Origin: Mucilaginibacter pineti
GTDB taxonomy: Bacteria > Bacteroidota > Bacteroidia > Sphingobacteriales > Sphingobacteriaceae
DNA length: 64,000 bases
Direction of reading: 5' to 3'
Assembly (NCBI RefSeq): GCF_900101875.1
Contig: NZ_FNAI01000003.1
Coordinates: 124,001 to 188,000, forward strand
Part shown: piece after piece, positions 15,937 through 25,522 of the stretch
How the letters are laid out: each line of letters starts with the position of its first letter
Position numbering within the stretch: position 1 is the first letter of the stretch
Position numbers and translations under genes: made by a program
The notes under the pieces: generated by a model
What the model was told of the DNA's origin: nothing
The model's database searches: none
The model's input: only the letters and a program-made list of their open reading frames with translations

Positions 15937-16815
15937 ATGAGCAACGTAATCAATAAATTCAAAGTAACCAACAGGAAGAAGTTTTCGCTTAAAGATCATG
16001 ATACCGGCTATGCCAATGGCTATAAAAAAGCCGATGCCGATCTGATATTAAAATCCCTCATCGAAGAAACCTTTGACCTGCAGACCGAGCTTTACGCTGC
16101 CAATAAATATTCCCTGCTCATTATTTTTCAGGCGATGGACGCTGCAGGTAAGGATAGTGCCATTGCCCATACACTGTCGGGCTTAAACCCGCAGGGCTGC
16201 CAGGTTTATAGCTTTAAACAACCATCCACAGAAGATCTGGAGCATGATTTTTTGTGGCGGCATTACCGCTCCTTGCCCGAGCGTGGGCGCATCGGCATCC
16301 ATAACCGGTCGCATTATGAAAATGTGCTGGTTACCAAGGTGCATCCTGAGCTGCTGCTTAACGAGCATTTGCCCAATGTTAATGATGTGAAAGCTATCGA
16401 CGCTAAATTTTGGGCTAAGCGTTACCAAAGCATCCGGTCCTTTGAAGAACATTTAACCGGCAACGGAACGGTAATTATTAAGTTCTTTTTGAATGTTTCA
16501 AAGGATGAACAAAAGGTGCGGTTTTTAAAACGGATAGCAAATCCTAAAAAGAACTGGAAATTTTCGGCAGCCGATATAGACGAACGCGGAAAATGGGGCG
16601 ACTATATGGCCGCTTATGAAAAGGCCATCCAGGAAACATCCACCAAGGATAGTCCCTGGTACATTATCCCTGCCGATAAAAAATGGTATACCCGGATAGC
16701 CATATCCACCATCATACTCGAAACCTTAAAAGGTCTGAAACTGAAATACCCCGTGTTGCCAAAAGAGGAAAAAGAAAAGCTTGATGTAGCCAAGGTATTG
16801 CTGGAGAAGGAGTGA
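15937..16815 (+). CDS. Polyphosphate kinase 2 family phosphotransferase
   Basis: PPK2-family enzyme moving phosphate between polyphosphate and nucleotides; 292 residues, typical of the single-domain form. The Walker A motif MDAAGKDS is at residues 67-74, Walker B around NRSHYENVLV (123-132), and lid-module Arg residues follow in FLKRIANPKKNWKFS. Whether it prefers AMP, ADP or GDP cannot be read from sequence by eye. Monocistronic. Confidence 0.93.
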   Translation: MSNVINKFKVTNRKKFSLKDHDTGYANGYKKADADLILKSLIEETFDLQTELYAANKYSLLIIFQAMDAAGKDSAIAHTLSGLNPQGCQVYSFKQPSTEDLEHDFLWRHYRSLPERGRIGIHNRSHYENVLVTKVHPELLLNEHLPNVNDVKAIDAKFWAKRYQSIRSFEEHLTGNGTVIIKFFLNVSKDEQKVRFLKRIANPKKNWKFSAADIDERGKWGDYMAAYEKAIQETSTKDSPWYIIPADKKWYTRIAISTIILETLKGLKLKYPVLPKEEKEKLDVAKVLLEKE

Positions 16816-16833
16816 TTGGGATTGCCGGCGAAT

Positions 16834-17009
16834 TGACTCACCCGGTCTTTGCTTCGCTCGACCACCCTCTCTACGGCAAGCCGTAAAGAGGGATTTTCAA
16901 GATGAACATACTCAATAATAACAATACTACTAATAATAATTTCCCCCGCCCCTCTATGCGACGAAGTCGGAGAGAGGGGCAGACAAGCGAAGCGATGTCG
17001 GGGTGAGTC
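16834..17009. repeat. Imperfect inverted repeat with CTCACCC ends
   Basis: GACTCACCCGGTCTTTGCTTCGCT (two short blocks within 16834-16857) is inverted with mismatches at 16986-17009, and inner blocks CCCTCTCTACGGC and GAGAGAGGGG also pair loosely. It is a diverged relative of the CCTCACCCC repeat family and fills the gap between ppk2 and the convergent DUF4870 gene. Confidence 0.65.
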
Positions 17010-17041
17010 GTCTGCGAACTGCAAGCTCGCGGGAGGATGAA

Positions 17042-17407
17042 TTATATTCCTGAGAATACCGACTGCGCTTTTTCGCCAATCAATGGGATCGGTTTCTTTT
17101 CGCCGTTAACAGCGCCAATAAGGCCGATGATCCACAGGATAAATAAACCAACTTTTACTACCCAGTACAGCGTTGCCCATAAAGAAAAGCCGCCTGTAAA
17201 CAGCATAGCGCCCAACATGGCGCCAACTGCATAATAAACCACCATAGAAACCAGGTGGAACAGCAAAGTTTGCCTTAACTGATAGCCGGCCAAAGCGGTT
17301 TTGTTATTCTGATACAAGGCGACATAGGCAATAAGCCAGCCAATAATGGTAAAGTAACTAACAATGCCGGCAGTTTTGCCGTCGTCTTTTGGTGAGTAAT
17401 CTTCCAT
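17042..17407 (-). CDS. DUF4870 (Tic20-like) membrane protein
   Basis: 121 residues with a charged N-terminus (MEDYSPKDDGKTAG), then three to four hydrophobic helices and the family pattern YFTIIGWLIAYV...YQLRQTLLFHLVSM...WIIGLIGAVNGEKKPIPLIG. DUF4870 proteins are small inner-membrane proteins of unknown function distantly related to Tic20. It stands alone. Confidence 0.88.
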   Translation of the reverse strand: MEDYSPKDDGKTAGIVSYFTIIGWLIAYVALYQNNKTALAGYQLRQTLLFHLVSMVVYYAVGAMLGAMLFTGGFSLWATLYWVVKVGLFILWIIGLIGAVNGEKKPIPLIGEKAQSVFSGI

Positions 17408-17496
17408 TTGATAAGATTGATTAATGATTGAAGGTTTGCAATAAAAACCTAACCATAATTATTATCAAATGTTTTAAATCCTTGATTATATTAACG

Positions 17497-20400
17497 TTAC
17501 TCCACTGTTATTTCATCGGCAAAAATGTATGATTGATTGCCTTTGCTTTCATGCCAATCGGGCAGGGGGCCGTATTGTTTAGCTATTATTTTAATGTAGC
17601 GGGTGTTTACGTTTAAAGGCGCAGCAAACTCCTGGGTTTGTGGTTTGGTATCCTTTATATCGGTTTTGGTATTCACCGTGGCCGCCAGCTTATAGTTTTT
17701 GCCATCGGTTGAGGTGAAATACTGCACGTATTTCGGGAAAATGATCCACGAGTTGGTATCCTGTAAGGTGCCTATGCTTATTTGTTTAACAGGTTTAATT
17801 TGGCCCATATCAATTACCGCCTCCAAATCTTTACCCTGGTAGCCCTGCCAGTTACCCACATGCCAGTTTGCTGTTCCATGCAGGCCATTAATTAAGGCAT
17901 CATCGCCACCGGCCGAATAATTGGGCAGGTATTTATTGGTAAGCGTAAGCTTAATATCTGCGTTAAGTTTTATAAAATTGGCTTCGCTTACAAAACTGCT
18001 TTTGCCATTGATTATAGCAATAGCTTTTACGGTGGTATTTGCCGCGATATTTATAGGCTGATTGTACAGCGTTGAACTAACAGTAGGGGTACTGCCATCA
18101 AGGGTGTAATAGATTTTCACGTCGGTATCGGTGCTTTTTATCTGAATGCTGATGGGTTCCTTGAATGTTTTAGACGGCGCTATAATGTACGGATTAGCAA
18201 CAATAAGGCTGTCGCTGATCTTTGATGACGGATGCTCGAGTTCTTCAATGAACATTTTGTTGGGCAGCCTGCCGGTAAATACCTCAAATTCGCCACCGTC
18301 GGCTATATCGGTATAATTTAAATACAGCTTGTTATAGGCTTTTTTGGCCAGGTTCATGCCCTGCAGGTAAATGTTTGATTTGGTTATGCCCGCACCGGTA
18401 TTAATAATGCTGAACTTTTTGCCGTTCTCAAGATAAATATCTGCCTTATCAAACTGGGGGATGCCCACCTGCAATTGTTCCTGCCCGGGTGCAATGTTAT
18501 ACAGCCCCAAGGAGCTCATCACGTACCAGGCCGACATTTGTCCGCAATCCTCATTACCGGCCAAGCCGTCGGGTTGGTTGCTGTATTCTTCGCGCAAAAT
18601 TCTGTCGATATATAGCTGCGTTTTATCGGGCGAGTTGGTGAAATTGTACAAATAGGCCATGTGGTGGCTCGGCTCGTTGCCATGCGCGTACTGTCCGATC
18701 AATCCGCTTACATCAGGCACATCAGCACCTTTAAGTTTGGATTCGGTGGTGAACAGTTCATCCAGCTTGGCTTCAAACGCATCTTTACTACCCATGCGTG
18801 TAACCAGGCTCTCTACATCCTGCGGTACCAGAAATGAATACTGCCAGGAGTTGCCTTCGGTATAATCACCATTTATTTCGGTAGGATCAAAGGGGATCTT
18901 AAAGCCGCCGTTGCTGCGGGCCTGCATAAAGCCGTTTTGGTTGTTGTAAACGTTTTTCCAGTATTGCGCCCGCTTAATGTATTCGGCATAATCCAGCGGT
19001 TTGTTGAGCATTTTTGCCATTTGGGCAATGCACCAATCGTCATAAGCATATTCCAGCGTTTTTGATACCGAAGCATCCTCCGCATCCGCCAATACCGCGC
19101 CGTTTTTGCGGTAAATATCCAGACCAAACTGGTTACGGTTTACGGCGGACTTCATGGCAGTAAAAGCTTTCTCCGCATCAAAATCACGGATGCCTTTTGA
19201 ATAAGCATCAACAATAACAGGGATGGAGTGGTTACCTATCATGCAATATGTTTCGGTTGATGCCAGCGGCCAGATGGGGAGCAGGCCGCCCTGGTCATAC
19301 ATCGCCAGGAAAGATTTTATAAAATCGAGCGTCCGTTTTTTGTCGATAAGGGTAAGCAGCGGGTTTTCGGCCCTGAAGGTATCCCAAAGTGAAAACACGG
19401 TGTAGTAATTGAAGCTCTGCGCGGTATGTACCTTCTGATCCAGACCGCGGTACTGGCCGTCTACATCACTGTAAATATTGGGGGCCAGCATGGTGTGGTA
19501 CAGTGCGGTGTAAAAAATGGACTGCTTTATTTTTGCATAATCCAGTACGGCCACCTTTTTGCCTGCCGATGGCCTTGAATTGGGGTAAGGGTTGCCATAG
19601 TTGCCGTAAACGCCATTAATTACCTGGTCGTCTGGGCTAACTTTTGGCACGGGCGGCGCGCCGCCCTCAACCTGGATCTTGTTTAACTCGGTATTCCAGG
19701 CGGCTTTTGCGGTTTTCTGAACCTTTTTAAAGTCGAAATCGGGTATCTCCGCATCTAAATTCTTTAATGCTCCCTCAGCGCTTACTGCCGAGATCCCTAC
19801 TTTACTGATCACTTCGCCGGGATTGTCAAATTGCAGGTATATCTTTATGTTTTTGCCCTGCGCCTTGCTCTGGCCTTGTTGTAATACATCATTACTGGCA
19901 ATGCCGTAGGTTTTAAATGGTTTGGAAAATTTGGCGTAAAAATATACCTCCTGGTTCTGCGCCCATGATTTTGATCTGCGGAAACCGCGTACCTCATGAT
20001 CGTTAACCACTTCTATCCATGAATCAAGCACCTGGTCGCGGTGTTGCAGGTCTATAATGATATTGGCTTTATCGGCGCTGGGATAATCATAACGGTGCAT
20101 ACCCGCGCGGGTGGCGGCGGTAAGTTCAACGTCGATATTGTATTTTTCGAGGTGTGTTTTATAATAGCCCGGACTTGCGCTTTCGTTCTTTTTTTTAAAT
20201 ACCGATCGGTATTGTGTGTTTTTAAACTGCGGCTCGCCGGTAGTAGGCATAAACAGGATGTCGCAATAGTCGGGAATGCCCGTGCCGCTTAAATGCGTAT
20301 GCGAAAAGCCGTAAACCACGGTATCAGTATAATGATAGCCCGAACTGCCGTCCCAGCCATCCAAGCGCGTATCCGGACTAAGCTGTACCATACCAAATGG

Positions 20401-20568
20401 CGCCACCGCGCCGGGATAAGTATGCCCATGCCCGCCTGTACCAATAAAAGGGTTAACCAGTTGGGCGTAATCCTTATCTTTCTTTTTTTGTGCGGATGCA
20501 AGTAACGCTGCGGTTAGCAACAACGTAAGTATGGAGATATTACGAAATACAGATCTGATGGCGGGCAT
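17497..20568 (-). CDS. GH92 alpha-mannosidase with C-terminal accessory domains
   Basis: Secreted exo-alpha-mannosidase, 1023 residues, with a signal peptide at 1-26. The GH92 catalytic region (about 35-750) begins with VNPFIGTGGHGHTYPGAV and PFGMVQLSPDTR, and contains GFSHTHLSGTG, NEPSHHMAYLYN and GNEDCGQMSAWYVMSSLGLY, which carry the calcium and catalytic acid residues of the family. The extra 270 residues hold a chitobiase-type Ig-like segment (DTDVKIYYTLDGSTPT) and an F5/8 discoidin-like carbohydrate-binding domain. No SusC/SusD pair is nearby, so it is not in a visible utilisation locus. Confidence 0.93.
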   Translation of the reverse strand: MPAIRSVFRNISILTLLLTAALLASAQKKKDKDYAQLVNPFIGTGGHGHTYPGAVAPFGMVQLSPDTRLDGWDGSSGYHYTDTVVYGFSHTHLSGTGIPDYCDILFMPTTGEPQFKNTQYRSVFKKKNESASPGYYKTHLEKYNIDVELTAATRAGMHRYDYPSADKANIIIDLQHRDQVLDSWIEVVNDHEVRGFRRSKSWAQNQEVYFYAKFSKPFKTYGIASNDVLQQGQSKAQGKNIKIYLQFDNPGEVISKVGISAVSAEGALKNLDAEIPDFDFKKVQKTAKAAWNTELNKIQVEGGAPPVPKVSPDDQVINGVYGNYGNPYPNSRPSAGKKVAVLDYAKIKQSIFYTALYHTMLAPNIYSDVDGQYRGLDQKVHTAQSFNYYTVFSLWDTFRAENPLLTLIDKKRTLDFIKSFLAMYDQGGLLPIWPLASTETYCMIGNHSIPVIVDAYSKGIRDFDAEKAFTAMKSAVNRNQFGLDIYRKNGAVLADAEDASVSKTLEYAYDDWCIAQMAKMLNKPLDYAEYIKRAQYWKNVYNNQNGFMQARSNGGFKIPFDPTEINGDYTEGNSWQYSFLVPQDVESLVTRMGSKDAFEAKLDELFTTESKLKGADVPDVSGLIGQYAHGNEPSHHMAYLYNFTNSPDKTQLYIDRILREEYSNQPDGLAGNEDCGQMSAWYVMSSLGLYNIAPGQEQLQVGIPQFDKADIYLENGKKFSIINTGAGITKSNIYLQGMNLAKKAYNKLYLNYTDIADGGEFEVFTGRLPNKMFIEELEHPSSKISDSLIVANPYIIAPSKTFKEPISIQIKSTDTDVKIYYTLDGSTPTVSSTLYNQPINIAANTTVKAIAIINGKSSFVSEANFIKLNADIKLTLTNKYLPNYSAGGDDALINGLHGTANWHVGNWQGYQGKDLEAVIDMGQIKPVKQISIGTLQDTNSWIIFPKYVQYFTSTDGKNYKLAATVNTKTDIKDTKPQTQEFAAPLNVNTRYIKIIAKQYGPLPDWHESKGNQSYIFADEITVE

Positions 20569-20748
20569 ATAACGAAACGCTGTTTTAATTACGCAAAATA
20601 AAACTTAAATATTACAATAAATATTATAAACGAGATTTGTGTAGGAGGAAGGCTTTACGTATAACACACCCCTGCCAGCGCATAGCTCTCCATGTCCCTT
20701 CAAAGAGAATAATAGCGCATGAAAAGGCATTGTGGAATAAAAACAACT

Positions 20749-20928
20749 TGGGTAGTCCCCGCTGGGACAAATCCCTTTTTTTCTAATATCTACAAATAGA
20801 TAGTCCCTCCGGGACATAGAAGGATTTCTGATATTGATAGGAAACGATAATTTTTCATGTCCCGGAGGGACTACCTGTTTGTAGAAAAAAACATCAAATC
20901 GTTTATGCCCCATAGGGGCTACCCATAT
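20749..20928. repeat. Dispersed triple-palindrome element, copy 2 (reverse flanks)
   Basis: Reverse-oriented counterpart of the element at 5371-5553. The same perfect 17-bp arms are at 20801-20817 and 20857-20873 around a 39-bp core (20818-20856). Its left flank is the complement of the other copy's right flank and vice versa. The core, however, reads in the same direction as in copy 1 (shared ATATTGATAGGA). It lies in the 520-base gap between the GH92 gene and the metal-efflux operon; I see no gene there. Confidence 0.9.
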
Positions 20929-20970
20929 ATGTCAATTGATGGGCATTATTTTCGAGCGAGAAATTAAATA

Positions 20971-20997
20971 AAAACGCCCGGTGTCGGCGGGCGTTTT
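20971..20997. terminator. Terminator after the metal-efflux operon
   Basis: AAAACGCCCG, 7-base loop, CGGGCGTTTT: a GC-rich stem with A and T tails that works in both directions, about 95 bases past the czcA-like stop. Confidence 0.85.
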
Positions 20998-21092
20998 TTA
21001 TAGTTAAGATTTGAGAAATGGAAATTAAGTTTGAAAGCTCAAAAGCAGCGTTTGTCCTTGGTCCTTAGTCCAATCCTCCTTACTTCCAAACA

Positions 21093-24000
21093 CTAAGCAT
21101 TCCTTACAACACCCATTTTTTTCAACAGCTTCCTGTTTTCGCGGCGATGTATTAAGCGGTGCACTATCGAATAAATGATAGGCAGTATCAGCAGCGTTAA
21201 TATGGTTGATGTAACCAGACCGCCGATAACTACTATAGCCAGTGGTTTCTGCGTTTCTGAACCTATACCTGTTGATATAGCTGCGGGTATTAAACCAAGG
21301 GCGGCCATCAGCGCGGTCATTACTACCGGTCTTACGCGGCTTATTACACCATCTAATATGGCTACGTTTAGCGGCATGTGTTCTTCCAGGTTCTTTTTGA
21401 AAACAGATACCAGGATAACCCCATTCTGGATACAAACCCCAAACAAGGCTATAAAACCTATCCCTGCCGAAATACTGAAGTTGGTGCCCGTAATGTGCAG
21501 CGCCAGGATGCCGCCAATAAGCGCGAACGGTACATTCATTATTACAAGGGTGGCATCTTTTACGTTGCCGAAGGTTACAAACAATATCAGGAATATCACC
21601 AATAAACAAATTGGCACTACGTGGGCCAGCGTGTTGGATGCGCGGATCTGGTTTTCAAACTCGCCTGCCCACACATAGGAGTACCCATGATCGAGCGCCA
21701 CTTTGGCGTTAACTTTTTCCTGCGCTTCTTTAATGGTACTACCTAAATCGCGGCCACGTACCGAGAATTTTACGGCGATATAGCGCGAGTTATTATCCCG
21801 GTATATAAAGGCCGGGCCGGTAATGGTTTTAATGGTGGCTATCTCTTTTATAGCAATTTTAGCACCGTTTAGGGTTGGTACCATTAGGTTCTCTATTTTT
21901 TCCTGGGTATCCCTAAAGTCTTTCTGATAGCGGATGCGCACGTCAAACCTGCGTTCGCCTTCATACAGTTCGGTGGCTGCCTTACCGCCAATGGCCATTT
22001 CAATTACCGAGTTGGCATCGGCAGTTGCTACACCGTACATAGCCATTTTACGCTGGTCAAGCTCAATCCTGAACTCGGGCTGGCCTAAATTGCGCAGCAC
22101 ACCAAGGTCATCAACGCCTTTTACGGTTTTAAGTACATTCATTACGCTATCGGCCTTGGCATCAAGCGTTTGAAAATCCGGACCGAATATTTTTACGGCT
22201 AATGCGGCATTAACCCCGGCAACTGCCTCTTCCACGTTGTCACGTATGGGCTGCGAGTAATTGAACACCGCGCCCGGGATTTTGCTTAGCTGTTTATCCA
22301 TCTGGTCTATCAGCTCATCTTCGGTTATGCCGCTTGGCCATTCCTTTTTGTTTTTAAGATCCACCTGGATCTGTACGTCGAAGAAACCTTTAGGGTCGGT
22401 ACCGTCGTTAGTACGACCCACCTGCGCCAGCGTTTGTTTTACCTCGGGGAATTTGGCCAGGATCTGCATCATTTTTTGGTTGATGCTTTCGGCCTCGTTC
22501 AGGGAAACACTCATTGGTAATTCGGCCTCAACCCATAGTGCACCCTCATTTAAATCGGGCAAAAACTCCGACCCCAGGAACTTAGCCGAGAAGAAGGTTA
22601 AAACCATAAAGGCTACTGCCACCAGTAAGCTGAGTTTTTGGTTGCGGTAGGTATAATTAAATATTTTGCGGATGCCGTTTTCAAAGAAAAGAACAACGGG
22701 ATTGTGTTTTTCGCGCACGTTTTTACGCAGCAATATGCTGGATAACGCAGGCACCAATGTTAAGGTGAAGATCAAAGCACCCAATAATGCAAAACCCAAT
22801 GTATAGGCCAGCGGACTAAACATTTTACCTTCTACCTTTTGAAACGCGAAGATTGGGATCAAGCAGGTAATGATAATAAGCTTGGAGAAGAAGATGGCCT
22901 TACCCATTTCGGCACCCACGTTTTTAAACAGGCCCAGCTTGGCGAGGCCGTTAAACTTTTGCATGCCCACTTCCTTGGCCTTATGATCCAGGGCTACAAA
23001 AATACCCTCCACCATTACCACGGCCCCGTCTATAATGATCCCAAAATCGACAGCACCCATAGAGAGCAGGTTGGCGCTCATGCCCTTTATGCGCATACAA
23101 ATAAACGCAAACAGTAACGACAGCGGGATGATGATGACCACGGTAAGCGTTGTGCGCCAGTCGGCCATGAACAGGAATACCACTACGGTAACAAGTACTA
23201 TACCTTCCAGCAGGTTATGGATAACCGTTTCGGTACAATAATCCATGAGGTTGGTACGGTCATAAAAGGTATCTATCTTAACGTCTTTTGGTAAAATATT
23301 TTCGTTAAGGTCTTTCACTTTATCGCGGATGCGGTCAAGCACTTCGGCAGGGTTTTCGCCTTTGCGCATCACTATAATACCCTCTAAAACATCCTTTTGC
23401 TTATCGCGGCTTACCTGACCCAGGCGCGGCAAACCGCTTTCCTTAATTTCGGCAATATCCTTGGCCAGTATGGGTACGTTGTTTACGTTTTTAATGATGA
23501 TATTCTGGATCTCTTCGATGTTGTTTATTACACCTATACCGCGCACCACGTAGGCCTGGTCGTTCTTTTCAATTACATCGCCGCCTACGTTAATGTTACT
23601 GCGGTTTATGGCACTGTAAACATCTAAAGAGGTAAGGCCATATTTTTGCAGCAGCGATGGGTTAACACTCACTTCATAAGCCTTTTCCTCGCCGCCAAAG
23701 CTGTTAACGTCGGCTACGCCCGGTACCGATTTAAACTGACGGTCAAGCACCCAATCCTGGATGGCCGTAAGCTCGCGGATTGATTTTGTTTTGCTTTTAA
23801 GCGTATAACGGTAAATTTCGCCGGTAGGGCCGTATGGGGGCTCAACTTCGGGCTTTACACCATCGGGGAGGTCGGCATTGCCAAGGCGACTGAGTACCTG
23901 CTGGCGGGCAAAGGCGTCGTCAACATCGTCATCAAAAATAATGCGCACGTATGATAAACCAAATGCTGATGTTGTACGCAGGTTGGCCTTTTTTTGCACC

Positions 24001-24233
24001 GAGTTAAGCACCGTTTCCATGGGGATGGTGATCATCTTTTCCACCTCCTCGGCACTGCGACCGGGCCATTGGGCAATAATGATGATCTGGGTATTGGTTA
24101 CATCCGGAAACGTTTCAATAGGGGTATTCAGGTAGCTCCAAACTCCAAGCACAACCATTACCAGTGTCATAAAAAACACAAAGTAGCGGTGCTTTAAGGA
24201 GAAATAGATTATATTTTTGATGAACTTGTTCAT
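21093..24233 (-). CDS. CusA/CzcA-type heavy-metal efflux RND pump
   Basis: Inner-membrane proton/metal antiporter of the HME-RND class, 1046 residues. Twelve membrane helices in the RND pattern; the HME signature in TM4, AVDFGIIIDGAVVMVEG, carries Asp396, Asp402 and Glu409, which relay protons. The N-terminal PDVTNTQIIIIAQWPGRSAEEVE and the periplasmic GRTNDGTDPKGF are family hallmarks. Together with the adaptor and TolC genes upstream it forms a CBA-type export complex. Metal specificity (Cu/Ag versus Co/Zn/Cd) cannot be decided by eye. A 160-base repeat-filled gap separates it from the adaptor gene. Confidence 0.95.
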   Translation of the reverse strand: MNKFIKNIIYFSLKHRYFVFFMTLVMVVLGVWSYLNTPIETFPDVTNTQIIIIAQWPGRSAEEVEKMITIPMETVLNSVQKKANLRTTSAFGLSYVRIIFDDDVDDAFARQQVLSRLGNADLPDGVKPEVEPPYGPTGEIYRYTLKSKTKSIRELTAIQDWVLDRQFKSVPGVADVNSFGGEEKAYEVSVNPSLLQKYGLTSLDVYSAINRSNINVGGDVIEKNDQAYVVRGIGVINNIEEIQNIIIKNVNNVPILAKDIAEIKESGLPRLGQVSRDKQKDVLEGIIVMRKGENPAEVLDRIRDKVKDLNENILPKDVKIDTFYDRTNLMDYCTETVIHNLLEGIVLVTVVVFLFMADWRTTLTVVIIIPLSLLFAFICMRIKGMSANLLSMGAVDFGIIIDGAVVMVEGIFVALDHKAKEVGMQKFNGLAKLGLFKNVGAEMGKAIFFSKLIIITCLIPIFAFQKVEGKMFSPLAYTLGFALLGALIFTLTLVPALSSILLRKNVREKHNPVVLFFENGIRKIFNYTYRNQKLSLLVAVAFMVLTFFSAKFLGSEFLPDLNEGALWVEAELPMSVSLNEAESINQKMMQILAKFPEVKQTLAQVGRTNDGTDPKGFFDVQIQVDLKNKKEWPSGITEDELIDQMDKQLSKIPGAVFNYSQPIRDNVEEAVAGVNAALAVKIFGPDFQTLDAKADSVMNVLKTVKGVDDLGVLRNLGQPEFRIELDQRKMAMYGVATADANSVIEMAIGGKAATELYEGERRFDVRIRYQKDFRDTQEKIENLMVPTLNGAKIAIKEIATIKTITGPAFIYRDNNSRYIAVKFSVRGRDLGSTIKEAQEKVNAKVALDHGYSYVWAGEFENQIRASNTLAHVVPICLLVIFLILFVTFGNVKDATLVIMNVPFALIGGILALHITGTNFSISAGIGFIALFGVCIQNGVILVSVFKKNLEEHMPLNVAILDGVISRVRPVVMTALMAALGLIPAAISTGIGSETQKPLAIVVIGGLVTSTILTLLILPIIYSIVHRLIHRRENRKLLKKMGVVRNA

Positions 24234-24240
24234 TTTGATA

Positions 24241-24392
24241 AAGTATCAAGTAATTAGTATCAAGTATCAAGTACTTGCTTGTGTATCTTTTTGGTATCAG
24301 GTAGTTAGTATCAGGTATCAAGTAATAAGTAGTGTAGCTTAGTATCACCAATCAAAAAATCTTGATACGTGATACTAACTACTTGATACTAT
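24241..24392. repeat. GTATCA[A/G] short-repeat cluster inside the efflux operon
   Basis: About ten copies of AGTATCAAG or GGTATCAGG, most direct and the last three inverted (CTTGATAC, GTGATACT, CTTGATACT), fill the 163 bases between the adaptor and pump genes. The ends can pair, giving a large imperfect palindrome. Confidence 0.8.
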
Positions 24393-24396
24393 CCCG

Positions 24397-25494
24397 CTAT
24401 TCGCCTATTAAAGAATCATACAGCAGCAGCTGATTTTTGCTGATCACCTTATCGCCGCTTTTTAAGCCCGATGATATATAGCTGGTATCGGCAACGGTTT
24501 TAATTACGCTTACTTCGCGCAGCTTAAGATCACATTTACTGTTGTACACTACCACAAAGTTCTTGCTGTTGTCAAATATTACCGCCTTGGCCGGTACCGA
24601 TACAGATTGTGCCTTATCGCTGTTGCTGATCATTACAGTGGTAAACATTTCTGGCTTAAGCAACAGATTTGGGTTTGGCAGTACGATCTTTATCTTCATT
24701 ACCTTGTTATCCGGATCAAGCACCGAGCTCACTGCATCAATTTTGCCGGTAAAAACCTGGTCGGGATAGGCCACGGTGGTAACTTTTGCTGCGTAACCCA
24801 CTTTAACCTTGCTAATGTCAGACTCGAACACATTGGCCCAGATCCATACATCTTTCATGTTTGAAATGGTGAACAAGCTGGCCGCGTTATCCGGGCGGAT
24901 AAAACTACCGGCGGTTATATTTTTTTCAACAATGTAACCGCTCCCTGGCGCCTTAATAACCATTGTACCGCCGGCATTTGTATTGCCGCCGCCGTTAATG
25001 GCAATTTGTTGCTGTATTTTGGTATTGGCTGCAACGGCCTTGTTGTAATTCTCTTTTGCTTCGGTATAATCACGCTCGCTGGAAATGCCGTTCTTATATA
25101 GATAATCGGCCTGCTCCAATGCTTTTTTGGAGATGTTAAGGTCGGATTTTGTAGCGGTAAGGTCTGTATAGCTTCCGGCAACGTCCGCGCTGCGTAAAAT
25201 GGCAAGCGTTTGGCCCTTGGTAACCTTATCGCCAAGTGAAACCTTTACATCTATAATTTGTCCGCCTGCAAAAGGAAACACCTTTATTACGTTATTATCA
25301 TCGTATGATACTTCGCCCGACAGGCTTAGTTCGTCTTTCATCGATGTGGTTTTGGCGGTATCAATGGTTATCATATGCGCCATCGAATCGCTGATGCAAA
25401 CCTGTTTGTTGGTTTCTTGGGGTTGCGGCTTGCCTTTGCAGGCGGCAAGCAATAGTAATGCGGAGATGCCGGTTAACAGCTGTTCTCTTTTCAT
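24397..25494 (-). CDS. Membrane-fusion (adaptor) lipoprotein of the metal efflux system
   Basis: CusB/CzcB-like periplasmic adaptor, 365 residues. Lipobox LLAAC (Cys19) anchors it. A split lipoyl-like domain contains GQIIDVKVSLGDKVTKGQTL and later APGSGYIVEKNITAGSFI, an alpha-helical hairpin lies between (about 115-165), and beta-barrel segments follow (VKVGYAAKVTTVAYPDQVFTG). It bridges the RND pump and the TolC channel. It is the second gene of the operon, 28 bases after the TolC gene. Confidence 0.93.
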   Translation of the reverse strand: MKREQLLTGISALLLLAACKGKPQPQETNKQVCISDSMAHMITIDTAKTTSMKDELSLSGEVSYDDNNVIKVFPFAGGQIIDVKVSLGDKVTKGQTLAILRSADVAGSYTDLTATKSDLNISKKALEQADYLYKNGISSERDYTEAKENYNKAVAANTKIQQQIAINGGGNTNAGGTMVIKAPGSGYIVEKNITAGSFIRPDNAASLFTISNMKDVWIWANVFESDISKVKVGYAAKVTTVAYPDQVFTGKIDAVSSVLDPDNKVMKIKIVLPNPNLLLKPEMFTTVMISNSDKAQSVSVPAKAVIFDNSKNFVVVYNSKCDLKLREVSVIKTVADTSYISSGLKSGDKVISKNQLLLYDSLIGE

Positions 25495-25522
25495 TGTTGT
25501 ATGAATAAGTGTTAAAAAATTA

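Noticed and set aside
17497..20568. GH92 gene as part of a polysaccharide utilisation locus
   Set aside because: No SusC, SusD or regulator genes nearby.
21025..21609. 194-codon minus frame overlapping the metal pump gene
   Set aside because: Out-of-frame reading of the conserved C-terminal part of the RND pump; protein is low-quality and Arg/Tyr biased.
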